A stretch of DNA of 64,000 bases from NCBI GenBank assembly GCA_028288705.1, contig JAQBNH010000007.1, positions 434,001 to 498,000 of the forward strand, read 5' to 3'. Positions 26,923 through 36,297 of this stretch are shown here, in pieces. A model generated the notes under the pieces. The model saw only the letters and a list, made by a program, of their open reading frames with translations, did not search any database and was not told the DNA's origin. The stretch's first letter is position 1. The number at the start of each line of letters is the position of its first letter. Source of the stretch: Ferruginibacter sp. Its GTDB lineage: Bacteria > Bacteroidota > Bacteroidia > Chitinophagales > Chitinophagaceae. A program made the position numbers and the translations under genes.

Positions 26923-28137
26923 ATGAAAAAAATTTACTTCTTGCTGGCCATGGCTTTTATTCATGGCACCGTTTTTTCTCAAACAACAATTACCCTTACT
27001 CCTGAATCAGACAATACGATCTACCAGGATTTTCCCACTAACAGCAATGGCAAAGGCGCGCAGTTTTTTGCCGGCACAAATGTGAGCGGCGGATTTCGGC
27101 GGGGACTTGTAAGGTTTGATATCGCGTCTAACCTCCCTGCAAATGCCGTCATTAGCTCGGTTTCGTTGAGTATGTATTGTAACCGGGCTCCGTTATCTAC
27201 GAGTTTTGATGTAAAACTTCATACACTTTTGCAAGGATTCGGCGAAGGCGCTTCTGACGCGGGTTCATTTAGCGATGGAGACGGTGTAACCGCAATGGCC
27301 AATGATGCTACCTGGCCCTGCAGCAACGCCGATGGTTTTGGCGGTTGCATTACTTCCTGGACGGGCGGAGGAGTTTTCACTGCTACAGCAAGTGCAACAA
27401 CTCCTGTGGGCGCGGCTTTCACCAATTATTTGTGGAGCGGTGCCGGGTTGGTAACCGACGTTCAAAACTGGTTAAACAATCCCGCGGCAAATTTTGGCTG
27501 GGCTGTGATTGGTGAAGAGTCCGGAACGCGTACGGTGAAAAGATTCGGCTCGAGGGAAAATTCCCCTGCGAACCAACCTCAGCTTACGATCACATACAAT
27601 ATTGTTGTGCCCGTACAACTTACCTATTTCAATGGTCGGGAAACGAAACAGGGCAACGAATTAAACTGGGAAACCGCCCAGGAAGTGAACAATGACTATT
27701 TCCTTTTGCAACACAGCACGGATGGTTCCGCCTTTAAAACCATTACCAAAATTAAAGGTGCCGGAAATTCCGCATTGCTGCATAAATACCGTTTCATTCA
27801 CAGTGAGGCTGCGCCGGGTAGAAATTTTTACAGGCTTGTGCAGACAGATTTCGACGGGAGAATGGTGTACGCCCCGGTGGTCTTGCTGTCGACGAAAGCT
27901 TCTGCCGGGCAAATTGCGATTTCGCCAAACCCTGTGAAAGACCGCATCTATACGGGAAATACCCAGCCGGGTACGGTTTTTTACATCCTGGATTACAGCG
28001 GAAGAAAATTGCTCAGCGGCGCATTGAGCCAACCATCCATTGACGTTTCGGGATTAGTAGCCGGGCAGCAATACCTGCTTTGCCTGCAGCTTGCTTCCGG
28101 GAAAGTAATTACCGGAAAATTTATGAAGGGTGACTAA
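26923..28137 (+). CDS. Secreted DNRLRE-domain protein with T9SS sorting tail
   Basis: A 404-residue protein. A signal peptide (about 1-19, ending TVFSQ) is followed by a DNRLRE-type beta domain (about 22-225, with DNTIYQD, RRGLVRFDI, LPANAVISSVSL and GWAVIGEESGTRT). A fibronectin-like or linker region (about 230-320, VQLTYFNGRETKQGNELNWE) precedes a type A T9SS sorting domain at the end (AISPNPVKDRIYTGN to GKVITGKFMKGD). The protein should be exported and attached to the surface. DNRLRE domains occur in adhesins and carbohydrate-active proteins; the target is unknown. Confidence 0.85.
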   Translation: MKKIYFLLAMAFIHGTVFSQTTITLTPESDNTIYQDFPTNSNGKGAQFFAGTNVSGGFRRGLVRFDIASNLPANAVISSVSLSMYCNRAPLSTSFDVKLHTLLQGFGEGASDAGSFSDGDGVTAMANDATWPCSNADGFGGCITSWTGGGVFTATASATTPVGAAFTNYLWSGAGLVTDVQNWLNNPAANFGWAVIGEESGTRTVKRFGSRENSPANQPQLTITYNIVVPVQLTYFNGRETKQGNELNWETAQEVNNDYFLLQHSTDGSAFKTITKIKGAGNSALLHKYRFIHSEAAPGRNFYRLVQTDFDGRMVYAPVVLLSTKASAGQIAISPNPVKDRIYTGNTQPGTVFYILDYSGRKLLSGALSQPSIDVSGLVAGQQYLLCLQLASGKVITGKFMKGD

Positions 28138-28244
28138 TTGTCGAATTTAGAAATTAAAGGTAAAACACAGCTATTTTAACGGCTTATTCAGGTCTATTTG
28201 CTCAATTATCAGCTAAATTTGTAATTGAATAAATTATCAAGATC

Positions 28245-28844
28245 ATGATCAAAACAGGCAACCCGGTTATCAGCATATATACAGAAATGACGCCCAACCC
28301 GGAAACGATGAAGTTCGTTGCGAATAAGTTGTTATATCCAGGTAAAAGCATTGATTTTGCTGATGAAGCGAGTGCGAAACCATCTCCGCTCGCGCAGCAG
28401 TTGTTCAGTTTCCCGTTCATCAAATCGGTGTTTATTGCCAGCAATTTTATCACGCTTACCAAAACAATGGAAACAGAAGACTGGCAGGATGTGATACCAA
28501 CTATCAAGCAGTTTCTGAAAGAATACCTTGAAGACGGCAAAGTGGTGGTGAATGATGAAGAAGTAGCAGAAATGAAGGCGGTAAGCAGCAATGAAGTGAG
28601 CGCCGACGATGATGATGTGGTTAAACGCATTAAAGAGTTGCTGGAAAATTACGTGAAGCCCGCAGTTGAAATGGACGGTGGCGCCATCCAGTTTAAGAGT
28701 TACGAAAATGGTACTGTTAATCTCGCGATGCAGGGAAGCTGCAGCGGTTGCCCTTCTTCAACGATTACATTGAAAGCCGGAATTGAGGGCATGATGAAGA
28801 GAATGATCCCCGAAGTGAAAGAAGTAGTTGCAGAAGCAGAATAA
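28245..28844 (+). CDS. NifU/Nfu-type iron-sulfur cluster carrier
   Basis: A 199-residue protein with an N-terminal Nfu_N domain (about 8-90, YTEMTPNPETMKFVANKLL) and a C-terminal NifU domain (about 125-195, LENYVKPAVEMDGGAIQF) with the cluster-binding CSGC motif (QGSCSGCPSSTITLKAG). It carries [4Fe-4S] clusters from assembly scaffolds to apoproteins. A TAAATTTG element at 28214-28221 is a likely -7 box. The gene is monocistronic with a good terminator. Confidence 0.95.
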   Translation: MIKTGNPVISIYTEMTPNPETMKFVANKLLYPGKSIDFADEASAKPSPLAQQLFSFPFIKSVFIASNFITLTKTMETEDWQDVIPTIKQFLKEYLEDGKVVVNDEEVAEMKAVSSNEVSADDDDVVKRIKELLENYVKPAVEMDGGAIQFKSYENGTVNLAMQGSCSGCPSSTITLKAGIEGMMKRMIPEVKEVVAEAE

Positions 28845-28864
28845 TTTTTTTTAATATCTCTGAG

Positions 28865-28892
28865 ATCCCGGTCATTGGCCGGGATTTTTTTT
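28865..28892 (+). terminator. Rho-independent terminator after nifU-like gene
   Basis: A seven-base-pair stem (ATCCCGG with CCGGGAT) and a 7-nt loop are followed by seven further T. It lies between convergent genes. Confidence 0.85.
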
Positions 28893-28901
28893 GATACAGG
28901 C

Positions 28902-29285
28902 TCACGCCTCTTTTACGCGCCATGCCCAGAAGATAAGCAGCGGTTGCAAGACCAGCAGTCGTAGCCAGATCACCCATTGCGGGAAACAAATAACCTCACG
29001 GATACACCAGCCTGTTTCCACCATCCGCACATGGACAGGAATAAAAAATACCAGCATCAACATCACCAGGTAAGCAGCCACAGTACGGGTTTTGGGAAAC
29101 AACAATAGCATACCCAGGAAAATTTCGGCGAAGCCGCTAATGCTATTTAATAGTTCCGGGTAAGGTAAATAGCCGGGAATCACCGGAAGATAAGCGTCAG
29201 GGTTTCTAAAATGATTGATGCCAGACAAAATGTAAAACAATACCATCAGGTAAAGTCCGCGCCGCCATTTTAGATTGATGTTCAT
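28902..29285 (-). CDS. DoxX-like membrane protein
   Basis: I take the ATG at 29285 (MNINLKWRRG), giving 127 residues; the frame extends 11 codons upstream but without added family signal. There are four hydrophobic helices. The motif FYILSGINHFRNPDAYLPVIP at the first helix and SGFAEIFLGMLLLFPKTR at the second are typical of small DoxX-like proteins. Substrate or partner is unknown. Confidence 0.8.
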   Translation of the reverse strand: MNINLKWRRGLYLMVLFYILSGINHFRNPDAYLPVIPGYLPYPELLNSISGFAEIFLGMLLLFPKTRTVAAYLVMLMLVFFIPVHVRMVETGWCIREVICFPQWVIWLRLLVLQPLLIFWAWRVKEA

Positions 29286-29390
29286 TGCGGGTGATTGAGT
29301 TCCTAAAGTTAATATCAAAATTCCCCGAATCGAAATTTCATTCGACCCCCACCGTCGGTTTTTAAACCCTATTTTTGGAAAAATTATTTA

Positions 29391-30035
29391 ATGAACTGGC
29401 AGGAAGTCCTTTCCCAATTCTCCGCAGATATTTCTAACAGCACCTGGTATGAATACCTCGCCGTTATTTCGGGAATTGCCAGCGTGTGGTTTAGCCGCAA
29501 AGAAAATGTGCTCGTGTACCCCGTGGGATTGATCAATACGATCATTTATGTTTATATCAGTCTGCGCGGCCATTTGCTGGGTGAAGCGGTGGTAAATTTT
29601 TATTATACGGTAATGAGCGTGCTCGGTTGGTACTGGTGGCTTCAAAAGAATCCGCTGCATCAGCAAGTGTTGCATATCAGTTATTCCTCCAGAAAAGAAT
29701 GGAGCCGCCAATTGTTAGTCTTCAGCCTGTTTTACATCGCCATTTTTTTCGCCCTGACTTATTTCAAAAATGCGTTTTTCGAAGGGGTTATTCCCTGGGC
29801 GGATGCGCTGGCATCATCCTCGGCATTTACAGCAATGTGGCTAATGACGCGTAAAAAAATCGAAAGCTGGTATTGGTGGATCCTGACAAACATCACATCG
29901 ATCCCTTTGTATTTTGTAAAACATTATGTGCTCACAAGCGTGTATTATGTTGTGCTACTCCTCTTTGCATTTTGGGGCCTGGCCGAGTGGAAAAAAAGAA
30001 ATCGTTTACAACAAATCAATTCAGGTAATGATTAA
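29391..30035 (+). CDS. pnuC: Nicotinamide riboside transporter PnuC
   Basis: A 214-residue membrane protein with about seven helices. PnuC signatures are EYLAVISGIASVWFSRKENV, YPVGLINTIIYVYI, NFYYTVMSVLGWYWW and the last loop WYWWILTNITSIPLYFVKHY. PnuC allows facilitated uptake of nicotinamide riboside, trapped inside by phosphorylation; the kinase is encoded two genes downstream. Its last codons overlap the start of the tag gene by 8 nt. A thiamine or riboflavin transporter of the same fold is less likely because of the NadR-type neighbour. Confidence 0.9.
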   Translation: MNWQEVLSQFSADISNSTWYEYLAVISGIASVWFSRKENVLVYPVGLINTIIYVYISLRGHLLGEAVVNFYYTVMSVLGWYWWLQKNPLHQQVLHISYSSRKEWSRQLLVFSLFYIAIFFALTYFKNAFFEGVIPWADALASSSAFTAMWLMTRKKIESWYWWILTNITSIPLYFVKHYVLTSVYYVVLLLFAFWGLAEWKKRNRLQQINSGND

Positions 30036-30588
30036 TCCAAACAGTTATTGCGGCGCGTTAACTCGTATGAAGCCCGCCGATCGCACCGTTCATACTTTGT
30101 ATCATGACGAACAATACGGCTTCCCGATCGAATCAGATAATGAATTGTTTTGCCGGCTTATCCTTGAGATCAACCAGGCCGGGCTTAGCTGGACGACTAT
30201 ACTGAATAAGCAGGAAAATTTCCGCAAAGCCTACGCGAATTTTGACCTCAAAAAAGTGGCAAAGTTCACCGAAAAAGACCGGGAAAGATTGATGAATGAC
30301 GCGGGCATTATCCGCAACCGGTTAAAGATTAATGCCGCGATTGAAAATGCCAATACGATTCTTGGTCTGCAAAAACAACACGGGAGTTTTAAGAACTGGC
30401 TGTATGATCAACATCCTTTGACGAAAGAAGAATGGACAAAACTGTTTAAAAAGACTTTTCGTTTCACAGGCGGAGAAATCGTAAATGAATTCTTACAAAG
30501 TACAGGCTTTCTGCCTGGAGCACATGACCCCTCATGCCCGATCTACAAAAAAACATTAACAGCAAAACCAGCCTGGGCGCAGAAATAA
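30028..30588 (+). CDS. tag: DNA-3-methyladenine glycosylase I
   Basis: I use the ATG at 30028 (MINPNSYCG, 186 residues). Family features are the N-terminal Cys-Gly, the YHDEQYGFP segment with its zinc-ligand histidine, LFCRLILEINQAGLSWTTIL, and the C-terminal HDPSCPIY that supplies the remaining His/Cys ligands. The enzyme excises 3-methyladenine from alkylated DNA. It overlaps pnuC by 8 nt upstream, and its stop shares a base with the start of the downstream kinase gene, so the three genes are translationally coupled even though the function differs from NAD salvage. Confidence 0.93.
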   Translation: MINPNSYCGALTRMKPADRTVHTLYHDEQYGFPIESDNELFCRLILEINQAGLSWTTILNKQENFRKAYANFDLKKVAKFTEKDRERLMNDAGIIRNRLKINAAIENANTILGLQKQHGSFKNWLYDQHPLTKEEWTKLFKKTFRFTGGEIVNEFLQSTGFLPGAHDPSCPIYKKTLTAKPAWAQK

Positions 30589-31148
30589 TGCTGAAAAAAA
30601 TCGTCATCCTCGGGCCCGAGTCAACAGGAAAATCTACGTTGAGTGCGCAACTTGCCGCGCACTATAAAGCAACATGGGTGGCAGAATATGCCAGAGAATA
30701 TTTAGAAACGAACGGAAGTACTTATGAATACAGCGACCTGGCTGTCATCGCTGACGGCCAGATAAAACAAGAGGAGATCGCCGAAAATAATTGGCGTAAC
30801 CAATACGTTGGCAAGGAGCCTGCACCGCTCCTTTTTATCGATACGGATTTGCATGTGATCAAAATCTGGAGCGAATATGTTTTTAATAAATGCGACAATC
30901 GTTTACTTACTTCTCTGGCAAGCCGTGAATATGATCTCTATCTGCTTTGCGACATTGACTTGCCCTGGGTGAAAGATGAACTCCGCGAATACCCGGAACT
31001 TTCCGAGCGATTGAAGATATTTCATCACTATAAGGAGTCGATGCTTGCGCAGCACAAACCCTGGAAAATTATCAATGGAAATTATGACGAACGCCTGCAG
31101 CATGCGATAGAGGCTGTAAACGAGTTACTTAATGCAAGAGCGCATTGA
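30588..31148 (+). CDS. nadR: NadR-type ribosylnicotinamide kinase (kinase domain only)
   Basis: I place the start at the ATG at 30588 (MLKKIVILGPESTGKST), overlapping the tag stop as TAATG, giving 186 residues. The P-loop GPESTGKST is at residues 9-17, followed by WVAEYAREYLE, typical of the C-terminal kinase domain of NadR. The usual N-terminal adenylyltransferase and HTH domains are absent, so it should phosphorylate nicotinamide riboside to NMN and rely on another enzyme for the next step. Its 3' end overlaps the convergent mtgA gene by 20 nt. Confidence 0.87.
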   Translation: MLKKIVILGPESTGKSTLSAQLAAHYKATWVAEYAREYLETNGSTYEYSDLAVIADGQIKQEEIAENNWRNQYVGKEPAPLLFIDTDLHVIKIWSEYVFNKCDNRLLTSLASREYDLYLLCDIDLPWVKDELREYPELSERLKIFHHYKESMLAQHKPWKIINGNYDERLQHAIEAVNELLNARAH

Positions 31149-31821
31149 TCTCGGGATCAGGCTCAAGATTATTCATCTGCCTCAGAATATTTCCTGCGCG
31201 GAGCGATACGTAACGACTCAATGGTTTTACCGTAAACTTTTTAGGATTTGGCAAACAGGCGATGATCTGCGCTGCCTCCAGCCGCGTGAGATCTTTCGCG
31301 TCTTTATTAAAATAAGCACGTGCTGCAGCTTGTACGCCAAAGATGCCGCGGCCCATTTCTGCCACGTTGAGATATGTTTGAAGAATGCGTTTCTTATTCC
31401 ACAATTTTTCGATCATAAAAGTAAAATATACTTCGAGGCCCTTTCGAAAAAATCCACCGCCCTGCCATAAAAAAACATTCTTTGCTGTTTGCTGACTGAT
31501 CGTGCTGGCGCCACGCGTTTTCTTTGGATGCTTCTCGTTATAATCGATCGCCTTTTTTATGGCCTTCACATCAAAGCCATTATGATCCGGGAACAATTGA
31601 TCTTCTGCCGCCATCACTGCCAGGCGAATATTCGGGCTCATTTCACTGAAAGAGATATAGTCGCGTTTTAACCCATTTCCGCGCAACAGTTCTACGAGCT
31701 GCGTAATGGTAACAGGCGGGTTGATCCACCTGCACAAAATGATGTAACAAAACTGGCCGATAAACATCCAGAGTAAAATCTTCTTGCTGATCTGCCACCA
31801 GCGATTGCTTTTTTTCTTCAT
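31129..31821 (-). CDS. mtgA: Monofunctional peptidoglycan glycosyltransferase
   Basis: A 230-residue protein with a basic N-terminus, one membrane helix (about 12-32) and a GT51 domain. Signature motifs are AAEDQLFPDHNGFD (catalytic Glu), RGASTISQQTAKNVFLW, and KRILQTYLNVAEMGRGIFGV. It polymerises lipid II into glycan strands on the periplasmic side and lacks a transpeptidase domain, as expected for MtgA. It is the last gene of a run of minus-strand genes from about 33 kb. Confidence 0.95.
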   Translation of the reverse strand: MKKKSNRWWQISKKILLWMFIGQFCYIILCRWINPPVTITQLVELLRGNGLKRDYISFSEMSPNIRLAVMAAEDQLFPDHNGFDVKAIKKAIDYNEKHPKKTRGASTISQQTAKNVFLWQGGGFFRKGLEVYFTFMIEKLWNKKRILQTYLNVAEMGRGIFGVQAAARAYFNKDAKDLTRLEAAQIIACLPNPKKFTVKPLSRYVSLRAGNILRQMNNLEPDPEINALLH

Positions 31822-31838
31822 AAGCAGGAACGTTCGGC

Positions 31839-32390
31839 CTAATGGCTCGTCATATTTACATATTCGAGTTCGTATTTGCGCTTCCCTACAACAATTCCTT
31901 TGCTGCCGGATTTCGTCATCATATAACCCAATGCTGCAAGGCCCGCAGCGGCGCCCATCAATGCCGGACTGAATTTATCACGGTCTGCAATATACACAAC
32001 GCCACTCGCGAGTGTGAGGAGGATTCCCCCGCCAAATAGACTGGAGCCGCTGCCCTGCATATTGAATCCTTTTTGTGTTTTGCCAAAACTTTTTATTTGT
32101 TTGTAATGATAGGCAAAACGAAAACTCCCTGCAGTATCCAGGATATAGGTACCGAACGTTGTAGGGAGCTGGCGTACTAAAAATTCCTGCAGGAAAATAC
32201 TGTCGTGCTGCACTTTAGTGATGAGTGCATTTCGATACGCACCCGTTGTAGTCATAAATTCGATATGCGTTCCGGCATAGTAATTTTTAATTGTGCGGCC
32301 TTTTTTTTTCAGGCTGATAAAATCATTGCCCTGCGCTTGCAGTGAAAAAGGCAGTGATAGGAAAAAACTATATAGAAACAATCTGATCAT
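31839..32390 (-). CDS. Exported protein of unknown function with glycine-rich hydrophobic C-region
   Basis: A 183-residue protein with a signal peptide (about 1-19, ending SLQAQ). The central part (KKKGRTIKNYYAGTHIEFMT and following) looks like a beta domain. Two hydrophobic glycine-rich segments (about 115-155) could span or associate with a membrane. It lies 5 nt downstream of the LysE-type gene and 17 nt upstream of mtgA, so it may be in one transcript with them. No family is recognised. Confidence 0.68.
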   Translation of the reverse strand: MIRLFLYSFFLSLPFSLQAQGNDFISLKKKGRTIKNYYAGTHIEFMTTTGAYRNALITKVQHDSIFLQEFLVRQLPTTFGTYILDTAGSFRFAYHYKQIKSFGKTQKGFNMQGSGSSLFGGGILLTLASGVVYIADRDKFSPALMGAAAGLAALGYMMTKSGSKGIVVGKRKYELEYVNMTSH

Positions 32391-32395
32391 GCAGC

Positions 32396-33028
32396 TTATT
32401 TATGCCGGCTGGTATACAGCACGCCAATGATGAGTGCTACCCCGAAGAGTAAAAATAAAAACCCCGAGATCCTGTTGATGATCACGATGTTTTTGTCGTT
32501 TAATTTATTGCGCAACTTACCGGCGAGATTGATCTTAAAAAAATCTGCCGCAATATTCATCGCCAGGCAAATAGAAAATGTAGCGATGATATAGCGTGTT
32601 GGTTTACCGGCAGAATTCGTGGCTGCGGCCAGCCAGAGGGCGATCACGCCCGGGTTCAGCGTATTTAGAAAAAAACCGGTCAGGAACAATCGCGCATGCG
32701 TGGCATTGCCAATTTTTACCCCGTTGTCGAGTTCTGCTTTTGTATGATATTTTTTAAAGAAGAGGTAATACACGCCGAGACTGATTAAAAATATACCGCC
32801 TGCCGTACCAATCTGTACCCGGTAAGTTGTGAGACTTTCTAACAAGGTGCCGAAAAGATTTGAGGTGATCACCCAAAGCAGATCACTGAGCCAAACTCCG
32901 GAGATAAAATAAAATGCGCTGGATACGCCATAGTTGATCCGTAATTTGATAATGGTGAAGATTACCGGCCCAACAGAAAATACCAATGCCAATCCTAACA
33001 ACAATCCAGATATTATCGCTTCCGTCAT
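32396..33028 (-). CDS. LysE family exporter
   Basis: A 210-residue membrane protein with six hydrophobic segments. The LysE/RhtB signature is seen in LLLGLALVFSVGPVIFTII near the N-terminus and FLTGFFLNTLNPGVIALWLA in the middle. Such proteins export amino acids or other small molecules. Substrate unknown. Its start is 28 nt from the stop of the upstream GH3-like gene. Confidence 0.85.
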   Translation of the reverse strand: MTEAIISGLLLGLALVFSVGPVIFTIIKLRINYGVSSAFYFISGVWLSDLLWVITSNLFGTLLESLTTYRVQIGTAGGIFLISLGVYYLFFKKYHTKAELDNGVKIGNATHARLFLTGFFLNTLNPGVIALWLAAATNSAGKPTRYIIATFSICLAMNIAADFFKINLAGKLRNKLNDKNIVIINRISGFLFLLFGVALIIGVLYTSRHK

Positions 33029-33056
33029 TCTGCGAAATTTACATTTAGTTAGAGAT

Positions 33057-34589
33057 TTATATTCCTTTCTTCTGCAGGAAGGCCTTCCATTCTTCCATCA
33101 CTTTGCCCTTTAACACGCGTGGAAATTTATGCTGACCGCCCACTTTTCCTTTCGAGTTCATAAAATCCATAAAGGTTTGTTCGGGTAGTACATGTACCGT
33201 AACTGCTTTTAAAGCATGCTTGCGCTCCACTTCATAATCGTCGTTGAGCCCTTTTATTTTATCGTCCAGCAATACAGCAAATGCTGTTGCATCCACCGCA
33301 TCATCCGTTGCGATATACCATTCGTGAGCGAAAAAATTTCCGTGGGGCACACCTGCAACAGTAAATTCCGGAATGGAAATATTCAATTCGCTGGCAGCCA
33401 TTTCCAGTGCTTTATTCATATTATCAACACTCAGGTGTTCGCCCACCAGGCTGAGGAAATGCTTGGTGCGACCAGTGATCACGATCTCGCTGCGTTCTTT
33501 ATCCACCAGCCGCACCGTATCGCCGATCGCATAGCGCCAGGCTCCTGCATTTGTGCTGATGAGGATCGCGTAATCCTTATCCATGTCAATTTCATGAATC
33601 ATCAAAACTTCGGGATCCTCCAGCATATTTCCCTCTGAATCGAAATTGTGTTCATCAAAAGGAACAAATTCAAAGAAAATATTATTATTGACGGCGAGCT
33701 GCATACCTCTTGTTTCCTGCCGGCTTTGGTAAGCCAGGAAACCTTCACTTGCGAGATAAGTCTCTACATAAGTGATTGGCTTGCCCATGAGTTTCTCAAA
33801 ACCTTTTTTGTACGGTTCCATCGCTACACCCCCATGAACATAGAACGCAAGGTTGGGCCACATCTCGTGAATATTATTCAGTTTATACCTTTCGATAATT
33901 TTCTCCAGGCACAGTTGCAACCAGGCCGGCACACCCAGGATAAAACCGATATCCCAGTTTGGAGCGTTCTCTACCACCTCTTCGAGTTTCTTCGACCAGT
34001 CTTTTTCTTTAGCAATTTTTTTCCCGGGCTTGTACATGCCCAATCCCATGAACCAAAAAGGAATATTCTTTTGCTGAATACCGCTGAGATCGCCGGCGTA
34101 ATAAGTAGGCCCTTTTTGTAATTGTGTACTTCCGCCCAGCATCAGCCAGCCTTTACCAATCGATCGTTTGGGAATATGATCATACCGCGTTAAACTCACC
34201 AATTGTTTTAAACTGGTGATCGTGTTACTGCGGATCAGGTCTTTTGTAATTGGGATATATTTACTGGCAGCTTCGCTCGTGCCACTGCTCAACGCGAAAT
34301 ATTTGATTACGCCCGGCCAGCAAACATCGGGAATGCCCTCCAGTGTTTTGTACCACCATTCATTATATAGCTTACTGTAATCGTATGTGGGAACTAATTG
34401 CTGAAATCGCTTACCCGGATGACGACTTAAGAGGATCTCATCAAATTTATACAACTGCCCGAACTGTGTGAACCGGGCTTTACGTAACAATTTTTTCAGC
34501 ACTTTGATTTGCTGCCGCCTTGGATCGCTCACGGGAAGGTTTAATGCCTTTGCAATTGATTTAGGAAGTTTGAGATCAAATATGGCCAT
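33057..34589 (-). CDS. GH3-like acyl-adenylating enzyme (first of two paralogues)
   Basis: A 510-residue protein of the GH3 auxin-responsive family, which belongs to the adenylate-forming superfamily and in plants conjugates amino acids to acyl substrates. The ATP-binding phosphate loop is FALSSGTSEAASKYIPIT. Other motifs are LGVPAWLQLCL, VETYLASEGFLAYQS, AWRYAIGDTVRLVD and TGRTKHFLSLVGEHLS. The C-terminus carries SKGKVGGQHKFPRV. The bacterial substrate is unknown. A second copy lies at 52007-53521. A TAATTTTG element ends 8 nt before the ATG (34598-34605). Confidence 0.9.
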   Translation of the reverse strand: MAIFDLKLPKSIAKALNLPVSDPRRQQIKVLKKLLRKARFTQFGQLYKFDEILLSRHPGKRFQQLVPTYDYSKLYNEWWYKTLEGIPDVCWPGVIKYFALSSGTSEAASKYIPITKDLIRSNTITSLKQLVSLTRYDHIPKRSIGKGWLMLGGSTQLQKGPTYYAGDLSGIQQKNIPFWFMGLGMYKPGKKIAKEKDWSKKLEEVVENAPNWDIGFILGVPAWLQLCLEKIIERYKLNNIHEMWPNLAFYVHGGVAMEPYKKGFEKLMGKPITYVETYLASEGFLAYQSRQETRGMQLAVNNNIFFEFVPFDEHNFDSEGNMLEDPEVLMIHEIDMDKDYAILISTNAGAWRYAIGDTVRLVDKERSEIVITGRTKHFLSLVGEHLSVDNMNKALEMAASELNISIPEFTVAGVPHGNFFAHEWYIATDDAVDATAFAVLLDDKIKGLNDDYEVERKHALKAVTVHVLPEQTFMDFMNSKGKVGGQHKFPRVLKGKVMEEWKAFLQKKGI

Positions 34590-34758
34590 TATACCTGCAA
34601 AATTATTTGGACAAATATAGTTAATGACAATGAGCTAACTCTACCGCTGACCATTAAGGTTAACCGAACCTCACTGTACTTTAACAGAATGAAAAATATG
34701 TGCTAAAACCGCCTGGTGAATTTTTTGAAAGAAATATCAGTTTATGGGTACCAGGCCA

Positions 34759-35307
34759 TCACGGATTCATGCAATCATCTTTTAACTGCTGCATAAAAGC
34801 CAGGCCTTTTGCAGTGGCGAAAGCCATGTTCTTTTCGGGAATCTTTTCTGTACCGGGGAAACGTGCAATCGCTTTTTCTACGCTCTCTTCCCGCAGTATA
34901 TGTAACATGGCATAGGGCGAACGGTTGGTGAAATTAGCCGGATCATTTTTATCAGCGCCTGAAAAGATATATTCCGGGTGAAAACTTGCCAGCTGGTAAA
35001 TACCTTCATACTGTTCTTTTTTCAGGAGCCTTTCTGCAAGGCCGACCAAATCCCAGTAACCGCCAAAAGTTTCATAACCAACGGGCAAAATTAAGAGGCT
35101 GGTTTCGATGCCGGGAGTTTCGTTCAACCGTTGAAAAGACTTCGCCAGTTCTTCAAGAATGAGTTTTTTATCAGCGCTTTCCACGACGACATACTCGATG
35201 CTTCCCGATTTAAATTCGCGTGCGGCAAACGGGCAAAAATTACAGCCGATCACTACATCGTTGAGCCATTTTTTTGTCTGCGCAATAATTAGTTCCGCGC
35301 TAATCAT
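34759..35307 (-). CDS. DUF1415 family protein
   Basis: A 182-residue cytosolic protein. The opening [18 protein letters not shown] (with CxxC) and the later [20 protein letters not shown] and [12 protein letters not shown] are the conserved blocks of the DUF1415 family. Function unknown; the CxxC pair may bind metal or act in redox. Its start overlaps the end of the VF530-type gene by 8 nt, implying coupling. Confidence 0.88.
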   Translation of the reverse strand: MISAELIIAQTKKWLNDVVIGCNFCPFAAREFKSGSIEYVVVESADKKLILEELAKSFQRLNETPGIETSLLILPVGYETFGGYWDLVGLAERLLKKEQYEGIYQLASFHPEYIFSGADKNDPANFTNRSPYAMLHILREESVEKAIARFPGTEKIPEKNMAFATAKGLAFMQQLKDDCMNP

Positions 35308-35527
35308 GACGGCGATTTTTCACAATATACCTGATGTAAATGTCTTCTACTTTTTTTCTCGCCCAGGGAGTTTTACGTAAGAACACCAGGCTCGACTTTA
35401 TGCTCGGGTTCTCATTGAAACACTTGATATTCACCATCTGCCCCATGTCTTCCCAACCAAGTTCGGCGACAAGATCCAGGAGGATGCTTTCCAGTGTTTT
35501 GCCATGAAGCGGATCGGGATTATTCAT
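35300..35527 (-). CDS. VF530 family (DUF2132) small DNA-binding-like protein
   Basis: A 75-residue protein. [20 protein letters not shown], then [20 protein letters not shown] and [13 protein letters not shown], match the VF530 family, which has a helical fold proposed to bind DNA. The length is normal. It overlaps the following DUF1415 gene by 8 nt and begins 5 nt after the hydrolase gene stop. Confidence 0.88.
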   Translation of the reverse strand: MNNPDPLHGKTLESILLDLVAELGWEDMGQMVNIKCFNENPSIKSSLVFLRKTPWARKKVEDIYIRYIVKNRRHD

Positions 35528-35532
35528 ACATT

Positions 35533-36213
35533 TTATTGAATGGCGAAGCTACGGATATAATCACTAAGCGTTCGAGGGTCGGCCTTTTCCAATGCGTGCC
35601 CCATGAATGGTATCACCGCCAGTGCCGCCTTTGGCTGTCGCCTGTAAAATGAAATGGTTTCATCCAGGCTGGCAACTTTATCGCGGTCACCAATCAAAAA
35701 CAGGCAAGGCACCGGCAAATCGGTATACCTGTTATCGCCTAATGGATTTTCATCTCCTAACATCAGCAGGAATGCGGATGTTTTTTCCAAAAGCGGTTTC
35801 CAATTTGAAGCATGATGTATAGTTGCTAATTTTTGTGCAAAGGCAGGAATTTTTTGTTCGATCATTTCCGGATCGGGTTTTGCCGCCCGTGCTGTTGCTT
35901 CGTCCCAATAAAATTTTGTGCCGAGTGTTGTAACAGTCAGGATTCTTTCGGGATGATGTGCTGCGAGGTAAATGCTCACAAAACCACCCATGCTATACCC
36001 AAACAGGTGCGCCTGGCTGATTTTTTTATCGTCCATAAATTCAAGCACATGATTAGCGAGAACTGCCAGTGAAAAAGGCTGGTCAGTTGTATTTCCGCCA
36101 TGCCCCGGGAAATTCAGCGAATGAACGGTAAAATGTTGTTGAAGAAATTGATGAAGTGGTGCTAACTCCGATACAGAACCAAGCGCCCCATGTAATAAAA
36201 TGATGTTCTGCAT
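35533..36213 (-). CDS. Alpha/beta hydrolase
   Basis: I set the start at the ATG at 36213 ([13 protein letters not shown]), giving 226 residues; the frame opens further upstream but that extension is Cys-rich and unlike the family. Motifs are the oxyanion HGALGS, the nucleophile elbow GYSMGG, an acid in [10 protein letters not shown] and the catalytic His in FMGHALEK. It resembles esterases and MenH-like hydrolases. Substrate unknown. It is the first gene of a set with VF530 and DUF1415 proteins. Confidence 0.87.
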   Translation of the reverse strand: MQNIILLHGALGSVSELAPLHQFLQQHFTVHSLNFPGHGGNTTDQPFSLAVLANHVLEFMDDKKISQAHLFGYSMGGFVSIYLAAHHPERILTVTTLGTKFYWDEATARAAKPDPEMIEQKIPAFAQKLATIHHASNWKPLLEKTSAFLLMLGDENPLGDNRYTDLPVPCLFLIGDRDKVASLDETISFYRRQPKAALAVIPFMGHALEKADPRTLSDYIRSFAIQ

Positions 36214-36297
36214 AAAATTATTTATCCTTAACAAATACTGGTTCAAATATGGGATACAACATAAGCATTCCTGATTTATATTTAAAAAAAATAGGCA

